In this document: positions 17,286 to 25,567 of the stretch, in pieces
Layout of the letters: each line of letters begins with the position of its first letter
Numbering within the stretch: position 1 is the stretch's first letter
Assembly: GCA_019638355.1 (NCBI GenBank)
Contig: JAHBTY010000001.1
Location: forward strand, 558,001-622,000
DNA length: 64,000 bases
Reading direction: 5' to 3'
Origin: Cyclobacteriaceae bacterium
Lineage (GTDB): Bacteria; Bacteroidota; Bacteroidia; Cytophagales; Cyclobacteriaceae
Notes under the pieces: generated by a model
What the model was told of the DNA's origin: nothing
What the model saw: only the letters and a program-made list of their open reading frames with translations
Databases searched by the model: none
Position numbers and translations under genes: made by a program

Positions 17286-19349
17286 TTATCTGAACTTTAT
17301 TGTCATAGACGTGTAGTCGTCATTTATCAGTGTAGAGCCCGAAAACTCATACAATCGTTGAATAATATGTTTTTCTATTTCCTGGGAACTTTTTTCAGCC
17401 ACTTCTTGTAGCGCAGCCTCTAACCGGTGGTAATCAAATTCTTCGCTCTTGTTATTCTTCGCTTCTGTAATACCATCGGTATAAAGAACCATCACATCGC
17501 CCGGTGCGTATGGCACTTCGTTGTTTTCCACTAACCGGCAATAATCGCGCGTGCGCACCATACCTAATGCTGTGCCTTTATCTTTCAGGTACATGGTTTT
17601 CTTTTCACTTGCTTTATAATAAAGTACCGGGCAATGGCCAGCACGGGAATAGCGAATGGTTTTGGTTTTTGTATCAACAACAAAATAGGTTGCCGAAATA
17701 AATGATCCGCGCTCCAAACAAAAAGCCAACGCGCGATTGGCACGTTCCATAAATTCTTTTGGCTCTAACTCTTGTTGTGCCAGGCTATGAAAAATTCCTT
17801 TCATCTGCGACATGTGAAAGGCTGCGGTTGTTCCTTTACCTGAAACGTCAGCAATGATAAGTGCTACCTGATTTTCATTGATGCGCAGGGTATCATAATA
17901 ATCGCCACCTACTTCATCAGCCGATTGTGCAAAGGCTGAAATTTCAAAGTCGGGGTCGTTTTCGAGTTTGGTCGGCAGCAAACTCTTTTGTACTGTCTTC
18001 GCAATTTTAAGTTCCTCTTTATAACGTTCTGTTTGGAAAGCCTGCTCCATTAACCGGAAGTTTTCGATGGAGATACCCGCCTGGTTGGCAAATGCCGACA
18101 CAATGCGCATCATCTCTTTATTAAAGCCTTCCGGTAATTCTTTTAATAATGCCAGTGTACCAATTGTTTCGCCTTTAACCACTATTGGAAAAGCAATAAG
18201 CGAACGGAAGCGCGAACCGCGCAGTGAAGCCAGGTGCTTCGAAAGATTTTTGGTTTTATCGCTACTCTGATCCAGTGCTCCTTTTACGTTGTGTTGTTTC
18301 AGATGATTACGGATTTGCTGCGACTCCTGCTCGGTAATTTTATAGGTAAAAAACTTATTACCATTGCTGGCACTTTCTATTTCCAGCCAGGCGGCATCGG
18401 CAAACACGGCACTTACCGAACTCTCCAGTAATATGTTGTAAACACTCTCTTCGTTTTGTTCCGTTTGTATGGATTGGCTGATGCGCTGAAAGTTTACTAC
18501 TTCTTCCAGTTTTTGTTCAAATACCGATGAAGTGGGAAGGTTGAATAAAATTACCAGAAAAGAGAAAATGCTGTACACCATTACAAAGCACAGCAAACAC
18601 ACGTTAAAAATATGACTGCTGAAATCCTGAAAAGACGGATTGGCTGCATTGATAAATGCCGAGATTGAATTTACCGTAAATAAAAAATAACCTAAGTAGA
18701 AGAACGAGAGCAAGAGCAGCAACAGACTGGTCCACTTTTGTTTAAAGTTAAGGTAGGCCACCCACCGCATGTTGGCCGATAATACAATTACCAACAATGC
18801 AATTACAATAATGATGATTGTGTTAGTGGTTGCCGAAAATGTAACGTTAAAGCTATCGTAAAGCAGTGTGAGGAACAGACACAACTCAAACACCATCCAG
18901 GTACGAATTAGCCATTTGGACTTTTGATACAGTATCAAGCGTTTCCATGAAGTATAGGCCGATAACAGAAAGCTTAGAAATAATGCCAGGTTAATCTGGT
19001 AAATAAAGTCTTTGAACAGCGGATCGCTTGCAAGTTTGGTGGTGCCAATTAGAAAATCGCCCAGCCTGAAAACCAATGATACAACGGTTGCAATAAGGCC
19101 TGTTGCAAAAACTTTCCACAGCAAGTCCGTAAAGCTTAAACTTTCGTCTTTTTCAACGCGGTATCGATAGTAATAGAAGAGACATACAATGAAAATATCC
19201 AGCATTAAGCTGGGCAGCCATTTAGGTACACCCGGAGGCAACTGCCGGATTTCGCTATACAGAACGGTGATATCTGCAAATACCAATACCAACCAGGCTA
19301 TGATTGAGCCCAGAAACAGCAGGCGGATAATGGCTTTTGTTTTTAACAC
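17286..19349 (-). CDS. Membrane SpoIIE-type PP2C phosphatase with GAF domain
   Basis: The 687-residue protein has three parts. Residues 8-270 contain several hydrophobic helices (about seven or eight) and form a membrane sensor. Residues 285-435 form a GAF-like domain (FRSLIAFPIVVKGETIGTLAL). Residues 450-687 form a PP2C/SpoIIE phosphatase with FAQSADEVGGDYYD, LIIADVSGKGTTAAF and DVMVLYTDGITEA, which carry the metal-binding aspartates. It would reactivate the STAS protein encoded downstream in response to a membrane or intracellular signal. This is the first gene of the partner-switching trio. Confidence 0.9.
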   Translation of the reverse strand: MLKTKAIIRLLFLGSIIAWLVLVFADITVLYSEIRQLPPGVPKWLPSLMLDIFIVCLFYYYRYRVEKDESLSFTDLLWKVFATGLIATVVSLVFRLGDFLIGTTKLASDPLFKDFIYQINLALFLSFLLSAYTSWKRLILYQKSKWLIRTWMVFELCLFLTLLYDSFNVTFSATTNTIIIIVIALLVIVLSANMRWVAYLNFKQKWTSLLLLLLSFFYLGYFLFTVNSISAFINAANPSFQDFSSHIFNVCLLCFVMVYSIFSFLVILFNLPTSSVFEQKLEEVVNFQRISQSIQTEQNEESVYNILLESSVSAVFADAAWLEIESASNGNKFFTYKITEQESQQIRNHLKQHNVKGALDQSSDKTKNLSKHLASLRGSRFRSLIAFPIVVKGETIGTLALLKELPEGFNKEMMRIVSAFANQAGISIENFRLMEQAFQTERYKEELKIAKTVQKSLLPTKLENDPDFEISAFAQSADEVGGDYYDTLRINENQVALIIADVSGKGTTAAFHMSQMKGIFHSLAQQELEPKEFMERANRALAFCLERGSFISATYFVVDTKTKTIRYSRAGHCPVLYYKASEKKTMYLKDKGTALGMVRTRDYCRLVENNEVPYAPGDVMVLYTDGITEAKNNKSEEFDYHRLEAALQEVAEKSSQEIEKHIIQRLYEFSGSTLINDDYTSMTIKFR

Positions 19350-19436
19350 AGGTTACATAATGCCAGCGTGTTAACGAACGCCCGGCAAGTTGGTTTTACA
19401 ATATTACTTAATAGGCTTTAAACCGAGGCAAGCGTT

Positions 19437-20909
19437 TTACTTGCGGCTATAGTTAGGTGCCTCGCGGGTAATGGTTACATCATGCGGATGGCTTTCATGT
19501 ACACCGGCCGCAGTAATCTTAACAAACCTGGCCGATTTTAACTTTTCCAGATTTTTAGCACCGCAATAGCCCATACCTGCTTTTAGTCCGCCCACTAATT
19601 GATACAATACCTCTGCCACAGAACCTTTGTATGGCACACGACCCGAAATACCTTCGGGTACCAATTTCTTAATATCATCTTCCGCATCTTGAAAGTAACG
19701 GTCTTTCGAACCATCATCCATTGCTTCGAGTGAACCCATACCGCGGTATGATTTGAATTTGCGGCCCTCATAAATTATCATTTCGCCTGGAGCTTCTTCG
19801 GTGCCTGCCAGTAACGAACCAATCATTACGCTATCGGCTCCGGCCGCCAATGCCTTCACGACATCGCCCGAAAAACGGATTCCGCCATCGGCAATAACTT
19901 TCACATCGCTGCCGCGCAAAGCTTTTGCCGCTTCATATACAGCAGAAAGTTGTGGTAGCCCTATGCCGGCAACAATACGGGTGGTGCAAATACTACCAGG
20001 GCCAACACCAACTTTTACGGCATCGGCACCAGCCTTCGCCAATGCTTTGGCGGCTTCGCCTGTTGCAATGTTACCAACTACTAACTCAAGGTCAGGAAAT
20101 TTTTTACGAACACTCTTTGCAGCATCAATTACTCCTTTTGAGTGGCCATGGGCTGTGTCAATGCTGATGATATCCACCCCTGAATTTTTTAGTGCACTTA
20201 TACGCTCTACCACATCGGGTGTAACACCTACAGCTGCGCCTACTCGCAGCCGCCCGAATTGGTCCTGGCAAGCATTGGGTTTATTCCGCTTCTTTAAAAT
20301 ATCTTTATAGGTAACAAGCCCGGTAAGTTTACCTTTCTTATTTACAATGGGAAGTTTTTCAATTTTATATTTCTGCAGAATTACTTCAGCCTTTTCGAGG
20401 GTAATCCCTTCCGGAGCCGTGATCAGATTTTCTTTGGTCATGATCTGCTCAATGGGCAGCGACATATCTTTTTGAAAACGCAAATCGCGATTGGTGATAA
20501 TGCCCACCAGTTTACCATTACCATCCACAACCGGAATGCCTCCAATCTTGTATTCGCGCATAATTTTTTCAGCATCGCGCACGGTAGAGTTAATCTGTAA
20601 CGTAACCGGATCTTGAATCATACCGCTTTGCGAGCGTTTTACCTTGCGCACCTGTTCGGCTTGCTGCGCAATGCTCATGTTTTTGTGAATGAATCCCAAA
20701 CCTCCTTCCAACGCAATGCCAATAGCCAGTTCGGCCTCGGTTACAGTATCCATGGCAGCCGAAATGATGGGGATGTTTAACTTTATTTTTTTGGTAAGCG
20801 AACCAATGGTTGAAGTTTCGCGCGGAAGCACCTCGCTGTAGGCCGGAACCAGCAGCACATCATCATACGTAAGGGCTTCAAAAAGAAATTTGGAAGAATC
20901 GAGGGCCAT
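19437..20909 (-). CDS. guaB: IMP dehydrogenase
   Basis: GuaB oxidises IMP to XMP with NAD+, the committed step of GMP synthesis. The 490-residue protein has the TIM barrel split by a CBS pair (residues about 95-205). The catalytic cysteine is in [15 protein letters not shown] near residue 308. [19 protein letters not shown], the flap [10 protein letters not shown], and [11 protein letters not shown] follow. The start is ATG 20909. The leader contains a promoter with good -33/-7 spacing and a hairpin that ends immediately before the ATG; both are listed separately. Confidence 0.97.
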   Translation of the reverse strand: MALDSSKFLFEALTYDDVLLVPAYSEVLPRETSTIGSLTKKIKLNIPIISAAMDTVTEAELAIGIALEGGLGFIHKNMSIAQQAEQVRKVKRSQSGMIQDPVTLQINSTVRDAEKIMREYKIGGIPVVDGNGKLVGIITNRDLRFQKDMSLPIEQIMTKENLITAPEGITLEKAEVILQKYKIEKLPIVNKKGKLTGLVTYKDILKKRNKPNACQDQFGRLRVGAAVGVTPDVVERISALKNSGVDIISIDTAHGHSKGVIDAAKSVRKKFPDLELVVGNIATGEAAKALAKAGADAVKVGVGPGSICTTRIVAGIGLPQLSAVYEAAKALRGSDVKVIADGGIRFSGDVVKALAAGADSVMIGSLLAGTEEAPGEMIIYEGRKFKSYRGMGSLEAMDDGSKDRYFQDAEDDIKKLVPEGISGRVPYKGSVAEVLYQLVGGLKAGMGYCGAKNLEKLKSARFVKITAAGVHESHPHDVTITREAPNYSRK

Positions 20910-20939
20910 GGCAAATAAGATTAGGATTCGTTATTTGCC
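20910..20939 (-). promoter_or_regulatory. Hairpin in guaB leader abutting the start codon
   Basis: GGCAAATAA (20910-20918) and TTATTTGCC (20931-20939) form a perfect 9-bp stem with a 12-nt loop. In the guaB mRNA the 3' arm ends directly before the ATG (20909), so folding would cover the ribosome landing zone. A role in translational control is inferred. No known purine riboswitch core is visible. Confidence 0.5.
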
Positions 20940-20942
20940 GGG

Positions 20943-20978
20943 CAAAGTTAACTTAAAAACCCCGATTACCAACATCGG
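20943..20978 (-). promoter_or_regulatory. guaB: guaB promoter with overlapping inverted repeat
   Basis: On the minus strand TTG (20970-20972) and TAACTTTG (20943-20950) match the Bacteroidota -33 and -7 elements with 19 nt between them. A 5-bp inverted repeat, CCGAT (20962-20966) and ATCGG (20974-20978), brackets the -33 element and could be an operator. Transcription would start near 20938, at the base of the leader hairpin. Confidence 0.6.
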
Positions 20979-21029
20979 ATTTAAAAGTTACCAAGACCTC
21001 CTGTTCCGTAAACGTTAATAAAACCCTTT

Positions 21030-21075
21030 AACCTTCAGGTCTTTTTTATTTCGTTATAAAGACGTGGAAGGTTTA
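21030..21075. repeat. Imperfect hairpin related to a dispersed repeat
   Basis: AACCTTCAGGTCTTT (21030-21044) pairs imperfectly with AAAGACGTGGAAGGTT (21058-21073) around a 13-nt loop. The right arm (21053-21075) agrees at 21 of 23 positions with 63118-63140, after proS. It is therefore a dispersed intergenic element and not unique to this gene. Confidence 0.6.
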
Positions 21076-21087
21076 TTAATTTTGAAG

Positions 21088-21783
21088 ATGAAAAAAATTG
21101 TCTTGCTATTTTTTGCCATGTGCATGGCCGGAGCCGTGCTGGCGCAGACCCAAACCGGAAAAGCCTCTTTTTATGCCGACAAATTTGAAGGCAGCCCCAC
21201 GGCCAGTGGTGAGAAGTACAAACACGCCAAACTTACTGCAGCACACAAAACACTTCCGTTCGGTACCAAACTAAAAGTAACTAACCTAACCAACAACGAA
21301 ACCGTAGAAGTAGTAGTAAATGATCGTGGACCCTATGTAGAAGGCCGGATTATTGACCTGTCGAAATCGGCAGCCGAAAAACTGGGCTTTATTAACCAGG
21401 GCATTGCCGAAGTTAAAATTGAAGTGATTGATGCCGGTGATGGTAAGAACCGAGCCAGCAAAGGTGAAGGCCCGACAAGCATTGAGCATGTAACGGTAGA
21501 GGAGAAGGAGTTTTATGATTTTGAGATTGCACGACTAACACCAAAGGGATATGGTGTACAAATAGGCACTTACCAGGAATTGGTTAACCTGATGCGTCTT
21601 TCTGATAACCTGAAAAACTCGTACAAGAAAAATGTAATGGTGCAGGTAAAGGTGTTGAACGGTGTGAAATATTATAGTTTAATTCTGGGGCCGCTGTCAT
21701 CGCGGCCAAAGGCTGAGGAGTTACTGGCAGAAGTAAAGAAGAAATTTCCCGATTCGTTTATTGTGGATTACAGTCGCCTATAA
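21088..21783 (+). CDS. RlpA-like double-psi beta-barrel protein with SPOR domain
   Basis: The 231-residue protein starts at ATG 21088 (MKKIVLLFFAMCMAGAVLAQ), which gives a clean signal peptide; an ATG at 21064 would add eight residues before it. Residues 25-120 form the RlpA barrel, with GKASFYADKFEG, LTAAHKTLPFGT and VVNDRGPYVEGRIIDLS. After a linker, residues 160-231 form a SPOR domain (GYGVQIGTYQ ... YSLILGPLSSRPKAEEL) that binds denuded septal peptidoglycan. RlpA proteins in some bacteria cleave stemless glycan at septa; activity here is not proven. A TAATTTTG -7 element (21077-21084) ends 3 nt before the ATG. Confidence 0.9.
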   Translation: MKKIVLLFFAMCMAGAVLAQTQTGKASFYADKFEGSPTASGEKYKHAKLTAAHKTLPFGTKLKVTNLTNNETVEVVVNDRGPYVEGRIIDLSKSAAEKLGFINQGIAEVKIEVIDAGDGKNRASKGEGPTSIEHVTVEEKEFYDFEIARLTPKGYGVQIGTYQELVNLMRLSDNLKNSYKKNVMVQVKVLNGVKYYSLILGPLSSRPKAEELLAEVKKKFPDSFIVDYSRL

Positions 21784-22589
21784 TGGCGATTTTGATAATG
21801 GAGATACTCGGATATTTGGCCGCTGTTTTAGTAGGAGTTGTTTTAGGAGCGCTGGGTGGCGGTGGATCGATCCTTTCCATTCCAATATTAGTTTACCTGT
21901 TTGGCATTGAACCTGTAATGGCTTCGGCCTACTCGTTGTTTATTGTTGGCACTACCAGTTTAGTGGGTGCGGTTCCTAAATACCGCGAGCATCTTGTTAA
22001 CCTGCGCACAGGTATTCTGTTTGGTATTCCATCTATCATAGCCATTTTTTGTACCCGCAAATGGATTGTGCCAGCCCTGCCCGATATCATTTTGCAAACG
22101 GAAACCTTTACACTTTCCAAGCGCACCTTGCTACTGGGTTTGTTTGGAATGCTAATGGTGCTAGCTTCTTTTTCTATGATAAAAAACCGAAAAGAGCCCG
22201 AAGCCAATCACAAACGCTTTCGCACTTTCCTGGTAATTGTGGAGGGCTTGCTTATTGGGTTTTTAACCGGGCTGGTAGGTGCGGGTGGCGGGTTTCTGAT
22301 TATTCCGGCACTTGTTTTTTTAACCGGTTTAAATTTTAAAACTGCGGTGGGTACATCTCTTTTTATTATCGCCATTAATTCGCTGCTGGGCTTTTTAGGC
22401 GATGTACTAACTTATACTATTGATTGGGAGTTTCTGCTTTCCATTACAGCACTTGCTGTGGGGGGTATTCTTATTGGCAACGTAATGGCCCGCAAGCAAC
22501 CGGCCCAGTTGTTGCGCAAGGCTTTTGGATGGCTAACCTTACTAATGGGAGTGTTTATTTTAATCCGCGAAAGTGGTTTTTTTTTCTAA
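21783..22589 (+). CDS. TauE/SafE family sulfite/anion permease
   Basis: The 268-residue membrane protein has about eight hydrophobic helices. The two family glycine motifs are VGVVLGALGGGGSILSIP near residue 17 and LTGLVGAGGGFLIIPAL near residue 162, which mark the inverted TauE/SafE repeat. It probably exports sulfite, sulfoacetate or a related organic anion; the substrate cannot be read. The start shares bases with the RlpA-like stop (TAATG), so translational coupling is likely. A second in-frame ATG at residue 6 is an alternative start. Confidence 0.9.
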   Translation: MAILIMEILGYLAAVLVGVVLGALGGGGSILSIPILVYLFGIEPVMASAYSLFIVGTTSLVGAVPKYREHLVNLRTGILFGIPSIIAIFCTRKWIVPALPDIILQTETFTLSKRTLLLGLFGMLMVLASFSMIKNRKEPEANHKRFRTFLVIVEGLLIGFLTGLVGAGGGFLIIPALVFLTGLNFKTAVGTSLFIIAINSLLGFLGDVLTYTIDWEFLLSITALAVGGILIGNVMARKQPAQLLRKAFGWLTLLMGVFILIRESGFFF

Positions 22590-22671
22590 AAACACACTTT
22601 TTTATAAAAACACTAAATTCAACACAATTTTTTCGACAAACCTGAAACAATTTTGCTTTACTACCAGTTAA

Positions 22672-22707
22672 GATAGCATTACTATCAAATAAGTTAGTAA
22701 TATTATC
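22672..22707. promoter_or_regulatory. Two tandem operator-like repeats upstream of the TetR gene
   Basis: GATAGCATTACTATC (22672-22686) is a 5-5-5 inverted repeat. GTTAGTAATATTATC (22693-22707) is a degenerate copy at 11 of 15 positions. Their starts are exactly 21 bp apart, two helical turns, and the second ends 5 nt before the ATG. This is a typical layout for cooperative autoregulation by a TetR dimer pair. The assignment is inferred. Confidence 0.55.
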
Positions 22708-22712
22708 AAGAA

Positions 22713-23384
22713 ATGGCTACACTCTACTTTCGGTTAAATCCCCACTTATACCTGCGCGATCCGCAGCAAACCGAACTTGGACAAAAGATTATCAGTGCAA
22801 GCGTAAGGCTGATTGATACATTGGGTTTTGAACAATTCACGTTTAAAAAACTGGCCGAAGATATTGATTCAACTGAAGCTTCGGTTTACCGCTACTTTGA
22901 AAATAAACACAGGTTATTACAATACCTGGTGGGTTGGTACTGGACGTGGCTAGAGTATCGAATCGATTTATTTACCAGCAGTTTGCCATCGCCACAAGAA
23001 AAGTTAAAAGCCTGCATTAAAGTGGTTGCTTCTGAAAAAAAATTTGATGACACGTTTGAGTTTATGGATGAGGAAGCCCTGCACAGGATTGTGGTTTCGG
23101 AATTGGATAAAACTTACTTAACAAAACAAGTGGATAGCGACAACAGAGAGGGTCTGTTTGGTGGATTTAAATTATTATGCAAAAAAATTAGTGCGTGGGT
23201 TTCTGAGATAAATCCGGGTTACGCATATCCGCATACATTGGTAAGTACAATTTTACTAACAGCCAAACATCAGATTTTTTTTGCAGAGCACCTGCCTTCC
23301 CTTACTGATTTGAACAACACAACAACCCGACACCAGCAACTGGAAACATTTCTGGAATCCCTGTTAATAAAAACCATTACCTGA
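22713..23384 (+). CDS. TetR/AcrR family transcriptional regulator
   Basis: The 223-residue protein has an N-terminal TetR helix-turn-helix (residues 20-70) with IISASVRLIDTLGFEQFTF, KKLAEDIDSTEASVYRYFENK and HRLLQYLVGWYW. The C-terminal part is a helical ligand-binding domain without a recognisable class. It is the first gene of the export operon: the ABC gene follows after 7 nt, and tandem operator-like repeats lie at its start. It probably represses the operon until an exported compound or envelope signal is bound. Confidence 0.88.
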   Translation: MATLYFRLNPHLYLRDPQQTELGQKIISASVRLIDTLGFEQFTFKKLAEDIDSTEASVYRYFENKHRLLQYLVGWYWTWLEYRIDLFTSSLPSPQEKLKACIKVVASEKKFDDTFEFMDEEALHRIVVSELDKTYLTKQVDSDNREGLFGGFKLLCKKISAWVSEINPGYAYPHTLVSTILLTAKHQIFFAEHLPSLTDLNNTTTRHQQLETFLESLLIKTIT

Positions 23385-23391
23385 TTTACCC

Positions 23392-25563
23392 ATGCTCAAC
23401 AACGATCAGATAGTACGATGCCTGCGCGAAGTAGCCTTTAAGTTAAAGCATGACTACGCTTCGGAAGATTTGCATGCGGTAGAGGCCAATCAACGTGCCT
23501 ATAGCGAAGATGATTTAACCGAATTTAAACGCGATTTGGTAGAAGCCGGTAACAAAATGCGCATGCTGTTTATGCCTTACCGGTTGGAACGAAGCGTATT
23601 TGAAGATTTTTTTGTGAATCAAACCGCTCCGGTACTTGCCTTTGCAAAATACAAGGATCACATCATTCCGGTTTTGCTTACACCTGAAAAGCGAAGAAAA
23701 ATATCGGTCGTATTTATTGATAATCATGCAGACAGAGAAGAAGAGTTTGATTCGGTGGATAGCCTGACGTTGCATACCGAGGGATTGAACGAGGTTGATT
23801 TTTTTGCTGTGTTTGCTTACGAAAGCCCGGTAAGCATGGAAACTACCGATGGTAAGCCACCCACCCCCTTTAGGCGGTTGTTGCGTTTGTTGGGCACTGA
23901 GAAGAAAGAAATTTTTTATATTTTATTTTATGCCATCATCATTGGCTTAATAGGCCTTGTAATTCCACTGGGTATTCAAACCACGGTTGAGTTAATTTCG
24001 GGTGGTGTTTTTTTCAGCTCGGTGTATGTATTGATTACACTGGTAATTCTGGGTGTACTGTTAAGTGGAGGTTTGCAGGTAATTCAAATTAGCCTGGTAG
24101 AATTTTTACAACGCAGAATTTTTACGAAGGCATCATTGGAATTTGCGTTTCGAATTCCACGCATTCGTATGGAAGCCTTGCAGCGCAACTATGCACCGGA
24201 ACTGATCAACCGCTTTTTTGACGTAATCAATATTCAAAAAGGTTTACCCAAACTGTTGATAGACCTCTCATCATCGGTTATTCAAATTCTTTTCGGGTTA
24301 TTACTTATTTCGTTGTACCACCCCTTCTTTGTTTTTTTTGGATTGATTTTGCTACTCATGCTGGGTTTAATCTTTAGCCTTACCGGCCCACGCGGCTTAA
24401 GTTCCAGCATTGAAGAATCGAAATACAAATACAAGGTTGCGCATTGGTTAGAAGAACTAGGCCGCGCTTTACACTCGTTCAAACTGGCCGGCAGCACCGA
24501 TTTACCCATACGCAAAACGGATTACAACGTAAACAACTATTTGAAAAACCGAAAAGTACATTTCCGTGTATTGGTTACGCAGTTCTCATTCATTGTAATT
24601 TTTAAAGCACTAATTACCGGGGGGTTGTTGATTATGGGAACCTTGCTGGTGGTTGATCGTCAGATTACATTAGGACAGTTTGTAGCTTCTGAAATTGTAA
24701 TCATTCTTATTTTAAATGCCGTAGAAAAAATTATCATGTACATGGACGTTGTATATGATTTGCTTACGGCTGTAGATAAAGTTGCGCAGGTTACCGACCT
24801 GCCCATAGAAAAAACAGGTGGTCTTGACTTTCCTACAGCCCAAACCGGGGGTTTTCATGTGCGTACCAAAGGCCTCAAGTACCGGTATAGCGCTTCGGGG
24901 TACTATGCACTTAAAGGAATAGACCTGGATATTAAACCTGGCGAAACGGTTTGCATTACAGGCCCAGGTAACTCTGGCAAAACAACTTTATTAAATGTAC
25001 TTACCGGCCTTTATACCGATTATGAAGGAGCGGTTACCATCAACAATTATTCGTTACGCGATATAGACCTCACACACCTGCGCGACCAGGTGGCTAAAAA
25101 TATTTCGCAGGAAGATTTGTTTGATGGAACGTTATTGGAAAACATTACACTGGGCCGCATTACCACCACCGTGCACGATGCTATTTCTGCTTTGGAACAA
25201 GTGGGGTTAAGTGATACCATCAACGCATTACCAAAAGGTCTTGAAACTCCCATTATCAGTGGTGGCAAAGGATTAACCAAAACAGTTATTCATAAACTAA
25301 TACTGGCCCGGTGCCTGGCTAAAAAACCACAACTGCTGGTGTTAAACGATTTCTTTATACCCCTGGCAAAGCCCGATAAGATAGAGCTGTTGCAATGTGT
25401 TACCCGGCAACAACACCCCTGGACGGTTATTGTGGTTTCGAAAGATCCATTAATTATGAGTGCCTGCGATCGGGTAATTGTTTTAAACGAAGGCCAGATA
25501 CAGCACGAAGGAACAATGGAAGAGTTAACCAAAAAGGAGTTATTAAAAGATTTAATCGCATAA
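23392..25563 (+). CDS. ABC exporter half-transporter with degenerate ATPase domain
   Basis: The 723-residue protein has a soluble N-terminal region (1-165), a six-helix exporter membrane domain (about 175-460) and a C-terminal nucleotide-binding domain. Walker A is intact (GPGNSGKTT, near 524) and the Q loop is present (ISQEDLFDGTLLENI). The signature is altered to ISGGK, the Walker B/catalytic pair DE is changed to ND (LLVLNDFF, near 652), the D loop is lost and the H-loop His is replaced (VVSKDP, near 683). The N-terminal region, with APVLAFAKYKDHIIPVLL, is reminiscent of a C39-like domain without a catalytic Cys; this is uncertain. With the HlyD and TolC genes downstream it forms a type I secretion-like operon. 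ATP hydrolysis may be weak or absent. Confidence 0.88.
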   Translation: MLNNDQIVRCLREVAFKLKHDYASEDLHAVEANQRAYSEDDLTEFKRDLVEAGNKMRMLFMPYRLERSVFEDFFVNQTAPVLAFAKYKDHIIPVLLTPEKRRKISVVFIDNHADREEEFDSVDSLTLHTEGLNEVDFFAVFAYESPVSMETTDGKPPTPFRRLLRLLGTEKKEIFYILFYAIIIGLIGLVIPLGIQTTVELISGGVFFSSVYVLITLVILGVLLSGGLQVIQISLVEFLQRRIFTKASLEFAFRIPRIRMEALQRNYAPELINRFFDVINIQKGLPKLLIDLSSSVIQILFGLLLISLYHPFFVFFGLILLLMLGLIFSLTGPRGLSSSIEESKYKYKVAHWLEELGRALHSFKLAGSTDLPIRKTDYNVNNYLKNRKVHFRVLVTQFSFIVIFKALITGGLLIMGTLLVVDRQITLGQFVASEIVIILILNAVEKIIMYMDVVYDLLTAVDKVAQVTDLPIEKTGGLDFPTAQTGGFHVRTKGLKYRYSASGYYALKGIDLDIKPGETVCITGPGNSGKTTLLNVLTGLYTDYEGAVTINNYSLRDIDLTHLRDQVAKNISQEDLFDGTLLENITLGRITTTVHDAISALEQVGLSDTINALPKGLETPIISGGKGLTKTVIHKLILARCLAKKPQLLVLNDFFIPLAKPDKIELLQCVTRQQHPWTVIVVSKDPLIMSACDRVIVLNEGQIQHEGTMEELTKKELLKDLIA

Positions 25564-25567
25564 AAAA

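Noticed and set aside
19801-20310. Long antisense reading frame opposite guaB
   Set aside because: It lies inside a well-supported guaB gene and its product has low-complexity, biased composition typical of an antisense frame.
20994-21048. AAGACCT ... AGGTCTT as a terminator between guaB and rlpA
   Set aside because: The loop would be long and the region is a divergent intergenic where no gene ends; the alternative hairpin at 21030-21075 explains the sequence better.
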